The position numbers and the translations under genes were made by a program. A stretch of DNA of 64,000 bases, from positions 62,001 through 126,000 of the forward strand of contig JAMOAY010000002.1 in the NCBI GenBank assembly GCA_039908525.1, written 5' to 3'. Of this stretch, positions 24,060-33,500 are shown in pieces (position 1 is the stretch's first letter; each line of letters begins with the position of its first letter). This stretch comes from Magnetaquicoccus sp039908525 (GTDB lineage Bacteria; Pseudomonadota; Magnetococcia; Magnetococcales; Magnetaquicoccaceae). The notes beneath the pieces are model-generated. The model was not told the origin of the DNA. It was given only the letters and a program-made list of their open reading frames with translations, and made no database searches.

Positions 24060-27000
24060 CTACTTGATCGGCGCGCTGGCCAGCGCCTTGTAGGCACTCT
24101 GCTGGGATGTTGACAAAGCGGTGAATTGTGCCAAGCTGAACGGATTCACATCCACGGCAAGCAGTTTGAAGTCGCTCGTCTCCAACCCTTTCACCTGCGT
24201 GGTGGTCAGGCTCTTGATCTGAGCGGTGAGACCACCGGCCACCTGGGTTGTGGTCAACGCCGTGATCTGCTTCGCGCTCATGCCGGTAATCTGGGTGGCA
24301 TTCATGGCGGCAATATTCGGAGCTGTCAAGCCTGGCACCTGACTGGTGGTCAATGCGGCGATCTGGGTGCCAGTCAATCCGCCGATCTGAATCGTGGTCA
24401 GAAGCTGCAATTGTGCCGAACTCAGGCCCCCTACCTGGGTGGTGGAAAGCGCGTTGATCTGGGTGGCCGTCAAGCCGGTGATCGAACCGGTCAGCATGGC
24501 GATATCCCTGGCTTCCAGCCCCTTCACCTGAGAGGTGGTCAATGCGGCAATCTGGGTTGAGCTCAAAGCTCCCGCCTGGGTGGTGGAAAGATCCCGAACC
24601 CGCGCCGAGGTCAAGCCGCCAAGCTGGTTGGTAGTCAGGAGACCAATCCGCGTTGCAGAGAAGGCTTCCATTTGGGTGGAGGACAGGATGGCAATGTCGG
24701 TGGATTCCAGACCGCTCAACTGCCTGGAGGTCAATGCCGCTATGTGCGAACTGGACAGACCACCGACCTGCTGGGTCGTCAAACGCCCGATCTGCGTTGC
24801 GGAGAGACCCCTAAGCTGCTTGGTTGACAGAGCGGTGATATGCGCGGATTTCAGATTGGCAAACTGCGCAGTGGTCATGGCCGCGATATGCTCCGACGTG
24901 AGGGCTGCCAACTGCGTTGTGGTAAAATTTGCGATCTGCATTGTTGACAAACCGACCACTTGTTCCGGCACCAGACCTCCAATCAATGTCCCAGAGAGTG
25001 CCTTTGTTTGCGCAGTCGACAACAGGGCGACCGCCGCAGTCCCCAATCCCTTGAGTTGTCCACTGACTGCCATTGCTGTGATATGCGTACTTGTCAGACC
25101 CGGCATTTGGGTGGCCGTCAAAGCCGAAACGGCGTCCGCTTTCAAACCACTCACCTGGTCCGCAGTCAGTTTGGCAATGTGTGCCGTGGTCAGACCCCGG
25201 ATTTGGCCCGATCCCATGCCGCCCATTTGCGTGCGGCTCAAATCGCCTATTCGTGCAGCAGGCAACGCCCCAATCTGCGTTGCATTCCACTCGTCCAGCT
25301 TCAGACCGGCCACCTGTGTTGCTGTCAAGAGGCCAATGTGGGTTGTGGACAGACGGCCGTTCACAGCCGCCATTTGGGCCGGAGAAAGTGCCTTGAGATG
25401 TGTTGCAGTCAGACCTGCCACCTGTGATGCGTTGAGAACGGCGAGTCGGGGCGCATCCAAAACAAGCAGTTGTGTTGTAGAGAACAGGGCTATCTGCGAT
25501 GATCGCAAGCCGGTCAACTGTGTCGAGTCCAAGGCATCGATCTGCGTGGTACTCAGGCCACGCACCTGTGTGGCCGTCAGGGTAGCCATGTGCGCTGGAG
25601 GCAGGATGTCCAACAGCGAATCGCTCAAGACCACCTCCAGTGGTGCCGAAGTGGCCACCTTCAGGTAGGCACTTTGCTGCTCCTTCGTCAAGGAATTGTA
25701 CTGGAATGGCATAAAGGGGACAGCATGGACAGAGAGATTGGCGAAATCTTCTGTTTCAAGCCCTTTTATCTGCGTTGCCGAGAGGGACCAGAGGTTGGCC
25801 GTCAGGCCACCCACTGCCTCCGATGTCAAAGCCTTGATCTGCGACGCAGTCATGCCGGCAATCTGTGTCGCATTCATGGCCGCAACCGTTCCACGTGTCA
25901 AACCCGTCACTGCAGTGACGGTCAACGCACCAATCCCCGTACTGGTCAGACCGGACACCTGTTGCGTGGTCAGAAGTCCCACCTGGGTCGTACTCAGGGC
26001 CGCCGCCTGAGATGCGCCCAGAACGCCGATCTGGGTTGATGTGAGTGCCCCTATCTGGGCCATGCTGGCAATGTGTTGGACAGAGAGACTCTTCAACTGG
26101 GTTGCGGTCAACGCGCCGACCTGACTCGAAGCCAAGTTGGCTATCTGGGTCGTCGTCAGATCCTTCACCTGTGCGGGTGTCAAACCGACGATCTGTCCTG
26201 GCGTCAGATGTTTGATCTGATCGGCTGCAAAGACTTTCATCTGCACGTTTGACAGTGCCGCAATGTGTGTGGGGCCTAAACCTCCAAGTTGATTGCCGAC
26301 AACCAACGCTGCCAACTGCGTGGAGGTCATTCCGGAGAGTTGTGTTGTGCTGAGTGCCCCGATATTCCCGGACTGCAATCCAGCCAACTGAGTGGGCGTC
26401 AACTTCGCAAGTTGGGAGGTGGCCAACCCCTTCAACTGGTCTGGCCCCAATCCTCCCAGTTGATCCGATGTCAGGACACCCAATTGTGTGACAGATAACG
26501 CTTTGATTTGCAGCGTGTTCAACCCTGCCAGATTCAGAGCGACCATCTGCGTCAAGGAGAGAACGGGGATCTGAGCCGTGGACAAAGAACCGCCCATGGC
26601 AGCCACCTGTTTCGTGCTCAACACCTTGATCTGGGAACCACCCAGTGCGGCCACCTGTGCTGTCGAAAGTTTGGCAATCTGGGTGGTCTCCAAGCCACTC
26701 AGTTGCGTTGCAGTCAGGTTGCTGACCTGCGTGAGAGTCAGACCGGCAATCTGTTGTGTGGACAGGCTTCTGAGATGGGTCGCGGTCAGGCCGAGCCATT
26801 GTGCCCCGGTCATGGAACCGATTTGCGTCGTCGTCAAACCATCCAGTTGCGTTTCCGTCATACCCCCGACCTGCGTTGCCGTCAGACCTCTCAACTGTGC
26901 TGTAGAGAGCGCTGCGATACCGCTGGACTTGAATCCCCCCCATTGTGTCGGTGTCAGGTTGGCCATGAATCCAGGAGTCAGCCCTTTGACCTGGTGGATA

Positions 27001-30000
27001 GAGAGAGCGGATATGTCACCCTTGTCCAATCCTTGCAGCTGTGTTTTGGTGAGCGCAGCCATCTGCGTACTGCTCAAATTGCCCAACTGTTCCGTGGTCA
27101 AATCACCTATTTGAGTACTGGTCAGGCTTCCCATCTGGCTCATAGCCAATGCACCAATCTGCAGGGAGGTCAATCCCGCCAGATTCATTGCCGCCATCTG
27201 TGTGCCACTCAGAGCGGCCAACTGCGTTGCCGTCAAGCTCCCCACTTGGTCCGGGCTCAATCCGGCCACCTGCGTCGCCGTCATCGCCTTCATGTGCGCC
27301 GCGCCGAAACCACCCACCTGGGAGGTGGTCAGGAGGGCAAGCTGAGTCACAGACAAGTTGGCAAACAGCCCAGTAGTTAAAAGAGACGAAGGAATCTGGT
27401 CAACATTCAATGCGCGTATCTGGGTGGCAGAAAGCCAGGAGATCTGCGTAGAGGTCAAATCACCCAGTTGTGTTCTGCTCAGCGCACCCACCTGCGCCGC
27501 AGTCAGACCAGTCAACTGCGTACTGCCCAACACGGCCATGTTCCCCGCGCCCAAAACAGCCATCTGGGCTGAGGAAAACCCTCCGATCTGCTGGCTGTTC
27601 AAGGCACCAATCTGCGTTACGGAGAGGACGGCAATGTCTGTGACCTCCAGGCCGCCCACCTGCGTCACGCTCAGACTGGCCAACAATCCAGTGGTTAATC
27701 CTTTTACCTGTGCCGTAGAGAGAGCGGACACATGCGTTTTGCTCAACCCCTTCACCTGGGACGCCGTCAACCTGGTAATCTGCGTACTGGTCAGAGCACT
27801 CACCTGTGTTGTGCTCAGGAGAGAAATCTTTGCGCTGTCCAAACCGGATATCTGTGTCGAGGTCAGATTGGTCATCTGATCGGTGTCCAAAGCCTGCACC
27901 TGCTTTGATGTCAAGGACGCAATCTGGGTGCTATCAAAGCCATCCACCGAAACGGTTGTAAAATTAACAGTCCCAGCTGACGCATAGTGTGAGTCTGATC
28001 TCGAGTCGTCCTCATCACCTTCAGGGCTCCAGAACGACCTGTTATCATACTGTAAAACATAATCCCCTGCGGGAGAATAGAGTATGATTCTGATCGCATA
28101 CCTGGTCTTAGCTCCAGCATAGTCTGTGGATTTATCCTGGCTTCTAAGCTCTATACGGGTGAGTTTTTTGACGTCTGTGCCATCCGTTTTGCTAATTGTC
28201 ACATTGCTAGAGTCATCAGCAAACACCATTTTGTCGAAATAGAGATAGATACTGCCGAATATAACTGCGCTACCCAAGAAACGCGGTGGGGATGTCGTGG
28301 GACTAGCAGGAGATGAAGTCACAGGTGGTTCAGTAGCAATGGGTGGCTCAGAAACAGGTGGCGTGGTGGTAACAGGTGGCGTGGTGACCTGGATGGCAAC
28401 ATGGTAACTACCCGTTGATGTCGCCACGCCATTCAGCGGGATCGAGTTTTTGTAAAAATAGATTGGCTCGCTCAGCACCAACGACTCCTCCGGAAACTGT
28501 CCATCCGCCAGAGGGCCAGCAGTCAATTCGAAGTCGGGTCCAATCGTGTTTTCCAGCTCCAGCTTGAGTGCCTCATACGAAATATCACCCGTTACAACCG
28601 TACCCGTACTGTTAACCAACACGCCATTCAGTTTGTAGGTGGCTTGAATGTCCAGAGATTCTGAATTGTCTGACGGGGCGGTGAATGTGAACACCTGCCC
28701 CAAATTTCCGGAACGTTCCTCTCCGGTGCTTGATTTGAGGGTCACACCCACCGAGGTTGGGGTAAACGTGAACCGTTGTGCCAAAGCAAAGCCAAGATTC
28801 GCCTTGGCCTCCAGAAGGGTGTAGCTGAGGGTCGCCGAGTCTGGTTCGTCTGTGTCGGGCGATGCCGTCACAGCGGGTGCCGATGTCACGGACGGTCCAG
28901 TCGTGGCGGGTGCCGCCGTTGCAGTCGGCGCGGTCGTGGCAGGTGCCGTCGTTGTGGCCGGTTTGGTTGTGTCAGGTTCCTTGGGAGGATAGGAGTACTC
29001 ACCCGTGAGTACGTTTGTAGGCAACCCCAACGCCAGCTTGATCAGATCGTAGTTCAGGGTAAGAAACCGGTCGCTGTTCCCAGAGGATACAATCGTTGGA
29101 AAAGATTTGTTCGCCACCCCCACGCTTTCCGATTTTGTGTCCAATTTCTCTGGTAATTTCACCGTCAAGCTGGGAAGTCGACTGACACTCGGAGGGTCCC
29201 AGGTCTCTTCGAGTTCCCCAGGAGTGATATCAATCAATTTCATTTCTACTTCCACGAGATTCGTATCATTTTCCGAAGGCGTGTCAAAAAGAAATGGATC
29301 GAATAGTGGCGGGTCGAGATAGATATTACTGACGCCGCCTGTGACGTTGAACTTGAAACCGAGAGAGAAGCCACTGTTGGCAGCATCCAGACCAGCAGTC
29401 GCCATGGAAGGACCGATAACGCGCCAACTGGAGGTATCCACAGAAAAGCTCTCACCGCTGTTGACCCTTGACGGCAAGTTGACATCAACGACAACAGGGT
29501 AGGTTATGTCCACGCTGCCAAGGGACGCGTTGAGCTCGGCCTTGAATGAGGCTTCCGCTTGCACAGCATAGTCAAAAGAGAGTGTCGTTCCCAATTTGGT
29601 ATAGTCGAAACTGCCATTCTTTTTGTAATCCCAGGACAGGATATCCCACTCTTTTGAAAAATCGATCGCCTGTCCGCTACCCCACATGTTCAACTTCATG
29701 GCAGAAAAATCGAGCTTTGTTGACTCAATGGACAACAGGCTTTGGTAGCCGTCCGCTCCACCCTGGATCATGATTGGCTCGGCTTCAATGGAACCTGTTT
29801 TACTTTCCAACACCCAGTCTCCACCCAAACCAGCGTCACCCGTCCTGTTGGTCGATGCAGCCACGTCAGCACCGGTCAACTGGCTCATCTGTCGGATGAA
29901 AGCATCTCCCTGGACACCAGATGCCACATCGCAACCGTACAGCAAAATGTCAACTTTTGGAGTCAGAGAACCAGACCACCTCCGGAGATCCTCTGAGAAA

Positions 30001-30491
30001 TCGGGAAGGATGTCTGGAGTCAAAAAGACCGACCCAAGTTGCAGAGTGCCGGGACCGCCATGAGAGAAAATATGAACAGCAGAGACATCCTGCTCCTCGG
30101 TCAACGCCGCACTGATCTGGGTCACACCGTTCTTCTTTGCGTCCAGAATGACCACTTCGGCATCCTGTTTAATGCCATTGAGCAATGCCTGGAGGTCAGG
30201 AACGTTGGGGTCTACGAAAACAATCTCATGAGCTGCATGCTCAACCGCAGGGGGAGACAACGGCTCAGGTACTGGAGTCGGACTCTTTGACCATGCGCTG
30301 GACAGAACTGTCTGTTGTGTCGGAAGTTGTTCAGTCAACAGGACATCGGTTAAGCCGGTTCGTTGCGCCGGGGCCAAACTGTTCCATGTGGCTGGGACGG
30401 GAATCACGAACAACCCATCTGCCCGCGTGGCGGTTAGAAAGGTGGGTTTGATCGAATCGATGGTCAAGTAAGATGCAGCAGATTTTGTCAT
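24060..30491 (-). CDS. Giant DUF4347 / octapeptide-repeat protein 1
   Basis: 2,143 residues from MTKSAAS; AAGGGGG precedes this ATG, while one 21 bases earlier has none. A DUF4347 domain (about 89-229) carries FSHGGPG (His144) and LLYGCDVASG (Cys187). Residues 230-850 are beta-rich with two Pro/Thr-rich linkers (PATTTAPATTAP and TTPPVTTTPP types). From 851 to near the end there are about 157 octads of the form x-L-[ST]-x-x-Q-[ILV]-x. An internal cap-like break lies near 25,600-25,760 and the final cap contains NPFSLAQF and QQSAY. No signal peptide or RTX repeats are seen. Function unknown; DUF4347 is often found in large surface or secreted proteins. Downstream of giant 2, probably co-transcribed. 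Confidence 0.85.
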   Translation of the reverse strand: MTKSAASYLTIDSIKPTFLTATRADGLFVIPVPATWNSLAPAQRTGLTDVLLTEQLPTQQTVLSSAWSKSPTPVPEPLSPPAVEHAAHEIVFVDPNVPDLQALLNGIKQDAEVVILDAKKNGVTQISAALTEEQDVSAVHIFSHGGPGTLQLGSVFLTPDILPDFSEDLRRWSGSLTPKVDILLYGCDVASGVQGDAFIRQMSQLTGADVAASTNRTGDAGLGGDWVLESKTGSIEAEPIMIQGGADGYQSLLSIESTKLDFSAMKLNMWGSGQAIDFSKEWDILSWDYKKNGSFDYTKLGTTLSFDYAVQAEASFKAELNASLGSVDITYPVVVDVNLPSRVNSGESFSVDTSSWRVIGPSMATAGLDAANSGFSLGFKFNVTGGVSNIYLDPPLFDPFLFDTPSENDTNLVEVEMKLIDITPGELEETWDPPSVSRLPSLTVKLPEKLDTKSESVGVANKSFPTIVSSGNSDRFLTLNYDLIKLALGLPTNVLTGEYSYPPKEPDTTKPATTTAPATTAPTATAAPATTGPSVTSAPAVTASPDTDEPDSATLSYTLLEAKANLGFALAQRFTFTPTSVGVTLKSSTGEERSGNLGQVFTFTAPSDNSESLDIQATYKLNGVLVNSTGTVVTGDISYEALKLELENTIGPDFELTAGPLADGQFPEESLVLSEPIYFYKNSIPLNGVATSTGSYHVAIQVTTPPVTTTPPVSEPPIATEPPVTSSPASPTTSPPRFLGSAVIFGSIYLYFDKMVFADDSSNVTISKTDGTDVKKLTRIELRSQDKSTDYAGAKTRYAIRIILYSPAGDYVLQYDNRSFWSPEGDEDDSRSDSHYASAGTVNFTTVSVDGFDSTQIASLTSKQVQALDTDQMTNLTSTQISGLDSAKISLLSTTQVSALTSTQITRLTASQVKGLSKTHVSALSTAQVKGLTTGLLASLSVTQVGGLEVTDIAVLSVTQIGALNSQQIGGFSSAQMAVLGAGNMAVLGSTQLTGLTAAQVGALSRTQLGDLTSTQISWLSATQIRALNVDQIPSSLLTTGLFANLSVTQLALLTTSQVGGFGAAHMKAMTATQVAGLSPDQVGSLTATQLAALSGTQMAAMNLAGLTSLQIGALAMSQMGSLTSTQIGDLTTEQLGNLSSTQMAALTKTQLQGLDKGDISALSIHQVKGLTPGFMANLTPTQWGGFKSSGIAALSTAQLRGLTATQVGGMTETQLDGLTTTQIGSMTGAQWLGLTATHLRSLSTQQIAGLTLTQVSNLTATQLSGLETTQIAKLSTAQVAALGGSQIKVLSTKQVAAMGGSLSTAQIPVLSLTQMVALNLAGLNTLQIKALSVTQLGVLTSDQLGGLGPDQLKGLATSQLAKLTPTQLAGLQSGNIGALSTTQLSGMTSTQLAALVVGNQLGGLGPTHIAALSNVQMKVFAADQIKHLTPGQIVGLTPAQVKDLTTTQIANLASSQVGALTATQLKSLSVQHIASMAQIGALTSTQIGVLGASQAAALSTTQVGLLTTQQVSGLTSTGIGALTVTAVTGLTRGTVAAMNATQIAGMTASQIKALTSEAVGGLTANLWSLSATQIKGLETEDFANLSVHAVPFMPFQYNSLTKEQQSAYLKVATSAPLEVVLSDSLLDILPPAHMATLTATQVRGLSTTQIDALDSTQLTGLRSSQIALFSTTQLLVLDAPRLAVLNASQVAGLTATHLKALSPAQMAAVNGRLSTTHIGLLTATQVAGLKLDEWNATQIGALPAARIGDLSRTQMGGMGSGQIRGLTTAHIAKLTADQVSGLKADAVSALTATQMPGLTSTHITAMAVSGQLKGLGTAAVALLSTAQTKALSGTLIGGLVPEQVVGLSTMQIANFTTTQLAALTSEHIAAMTTAQFANLKSAHITALSTKQLRGLSATQIGRLTTQQVGGLSSSHIAALTSRQLSGLESTDIAILSSTQMEAFSATRIGLLTTNQLGGLTSARVRDLSTTQAGALSSTQIAALTTSQVKGLEARDIAMLTGSITGLTATQINALSTTQVGGLSSAQLQLLTTIQIGGLTGTQIAALTTSQVPGLTAPNIAAMNATQITGMSAKQITALTTTQVAGGLTAQIKSLTTTQVKGLETSDFKLLAVDVNPFSLAQFTALSTSQQSAYKALASAPIK
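24180..27941 (-). repeat. Octapeptide (24-bp) repeat array of giant 1
   Basis: About 157 units with Leu at position 2, Ser/Thr at 3, Gln at 6 and Ile/Val/Leu at 7. Occasional two-residue insertions (PSSLL, GGSLS) break the register. DNA copies are diverged, so the period is far clearer in protein than in DNA. Confidence 0.9.
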
Positions 30492-30591
30492 ACATTCCCC
30501 CTTCAAGTTCAAATGGAACAGATATTGTTGTATGTTCCCCCTTGTACTGCGCTTTGGGTGCCGATACTACCATCCAGAACTCTTCCTCCAC

Positions 30592-33500
30592 CTACTTCAA
30601 CGGCACACTGGCCAGCGCCGTGTAGGCACTCCTCTGAGACGTTGATAAGGCCGTGAATTGTGCCAGACTAAATGGGTTCACATCAACGGCGAGTAGTTTG
30701 AAATCGCCCGTCTCCAACCCTTTCACTTGGGTGGTGGTCAAACTCTTGATCTGAGCGGTGAGACCACCGGTTACCTGGGTCGTGGTCAACGCCGTGATCT
30801 GCTTCGCACTCATACCGGCAATCTGGGTGGCCGTCATGGCCGCTATATCCGGGGCCGTCAAGCCTGTCACCTGATTGGTAGTGAGCGCGGTGATCTGGGT
30901 ACCAGTCAGACCGTCGATCTGCACGGTGGTCAAAAGCTGCAACTGTGCTGAACTCAGGCCACCTACCTGGGTGGTGGAGAGCGCGTTGATCTGGGTAGCC
31001 GTCAAGCCACTCACCGAACCGGTCAGCATGGCGATATCTCTGGCTTCCAGACCCTTGACCTGGGAGGTGGTCAAGGCGGCGATCTGTGTTGAGCTCAAGG
31101 CTCCTGCCTGGGTTGTGGAGAGATCTCTTACCTGCAATGAAGTCAAGCCGCCTATCTGACTGGTCGTCAGGAGACCGATCCGTGTTGCCGAGAAGGCCCC
31201 CATTTGGGTGGATGACAGGATGGCAATATCGGTGGATTCCAAACCACCCAACTGTCCGGTGGTCAAGGCCGTAATCTGCGCAGTGGTCAACCCCGGCATC
31301 TGGGTTTTGGTCAGTGCGGCGATATCCTCCGAGCCCAGGCCACCCATTTGAGTTGTGGACAGCTTGGCGATTTGTAGCATGGTCAACGCCGCTACCTGAG
31401 TGATGGTCAATCCGGCCATATGGGTGGTGGTGAGGGAGCCCGTTTGGACCGTGGAGAGGTTGGCCACTTGCAGAGGGGTCAGTCCGGCCAATTGTGTCGT
31501 ACTCAAGCCTCGGATCTGGATGCTGCTCAGGCTTGCCACCTGTGTCGTGGTCATTGCTGCCAGCTGGATCCTGCTCAAGCCAACCACCTGGGTGGTGGCC
31601 AGGGAACGGATCAGCGTGGACGTCAGACCACCCAACTGGGTCGCCGTCAAACCCGCCACCTGTGTCGGCAGCAGAGCTTGTATCTGGCTCGTTGTCAGTG
31701 CGGCCAGTGCGGTCGTCGCCAAACCAGACATCTGGCTCACCGTCAAGACAGCCAGTTGTCCGCTGGAGAGACCTTTGATCTGTGTGGGGGTGAGGACACC
31801 TATGTGCGTGCTGCCCAAACCACCCAGCTGGGTCGTCGACAATGTGGCAACCAGTGCAGAGCCCAGGGCATGGATCTGCGTGGGCATCAAACCACCGATC
31901 TGTATCGAGGAAAGCCCTTTGACCTGGGCAGTGGTCAAGGTGCTCATCGCCGTGGATGTCACACCCGTCAACTGTGCCGCACTCAGGGAGGCCACCTGCG
32001 TACTGCTCCATCCACCGACCTGGGTCGTGGTCAAAGCCGTGACCTGTGTTCTGGTCAATCCAGCCATCTGCGTCACGCTCAGCGCTTTGATCAGCGCAGT
32101 GGTCAGACCAGCCATCTGTGTGGTGGTCAGGCCAGCCAGTTGTGTGGACAGCAGACCTCTGATCTGTTCCGTTGACAGGATGGCAATCCGGGCAGATGCC
32201 AAACCCGCCCACTGTGTCGTCGTCAAAACAGCGATTTGCCTGCTGGTCAGGGCTTTGATTTGCGTGGCAGTCAGTGCACCCATCTGGCTGGAGTCGACAC
32301 CACCCAACTGAGTCGTTGTCAGTTCGGCCATCAACCCGGTGGTAAGACCCGCCATCTGTGTCCGGTTCAGGGAGCTGATCTGTTGTGCGCTCAGTCCACG
32401 CGCCTGTGTGATGGAAAAAGATGCCACCTGTTTGGAATCCAGCCCAGCCAACTGCAGCGCGCTCAGACTGCCGAGCTGTATTGCGTTCAATCCCTTGATC
32501 TGCGCTGTCGTGAGCGCGGCAATATTGGTCGCCTCCAGGCCGTTCATCTGCGTCGTCGTCAACGCCGCAAGCCGCGTGCTGGTCAAACCTTTGGCCGTGT
32601 CAACCAGTGTATAGGACTGGCTGCCGGTGATCGGGCTGTTGTTGCCGGCGGTGTCCGTCACCCGGAACAGCATCGTGCTACTGCCCGATACCAGAGTGGC
32701 GCCGGGCCAGACCATGGCCGTGCCAGAGAGTCGCTGGCTGATGTCGCTCCAGGTGGCACCATTGTCGAGGGAACCGTACAGCCTTTCACCCGTTGCCAGT
32801 GTGCCGTTCAAGGTGCCGGTGATGGTTTGGAGCGCGGTATTGGTGCTGAAATCGGTCGAACTGGTGCCCGTATCGGCACTGAGCTGCACGGAACCGACGG
32901 TCTGGGTCGGAGCCGTGGCATCCAAAACGTAGCCATGGCCGCCGCTGGTGGTACTGTCATTGCCCGCAGTATCCGTGACCTTGAACAGGATCGTGCCACT
33001 GCCCGACAGGGTGGCGCCCACCCAGGAAAGGGCCGTGCCGGAGAGTTGGCTGGTCACGTTGCTCCAGGTGGCCCCATTGTTGAGCGAGCCGTACAGGGTT
33101 TCACCCGTTGTCAGTGTGCCGCTCACGGTGCCGGTGATGGTCTGGATGGCCGTATTGGTCACAAAATCCGTCGCACTGCTGCCCGTGTCGGCACTGATAT
33201 GCACATTGCCGACCGTCAGGCTCGGTGAGACGGTGTCCACAACACAGGCCTGGGCGCCGATGGCGGCGCTGTCGTTGCCCGCAGCATCCCTCACCACGAA
33301 AGCGATCGTGTTGCTGCCCGATGACAGGGTTGCCCCCGTCCAGGAGATGGCCGTCCCGGAGACCTTGCTGGTGATATCCGTCCAGGAGGCACCGTTGTTC
33401 ACCGTGCCGAACAAAACACCGCCGGCCTCCAGTGCGCCACTCAAGGTGCCGGTGATGGTTTGTGCCGTCGTGTTGGTGACAAAATCTGTCGTACTGCTGC

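Noticed and set aside
24126..27880. Long open frames on the plus strand opposite the octad arrays of giant 1
   Set aside because: They arise because the 24-base unit keeps the antisense frames free of stops; no ribosome sites, no domains, and the sense frame has the cap, DUF4347 and start signals.
24180..27941. CRISPR array or DNA satellite because of the 24-base period
   Set aside because: Copies are diverged at DNA level, in frame throughout, lack spacers, and no cas genes are present.
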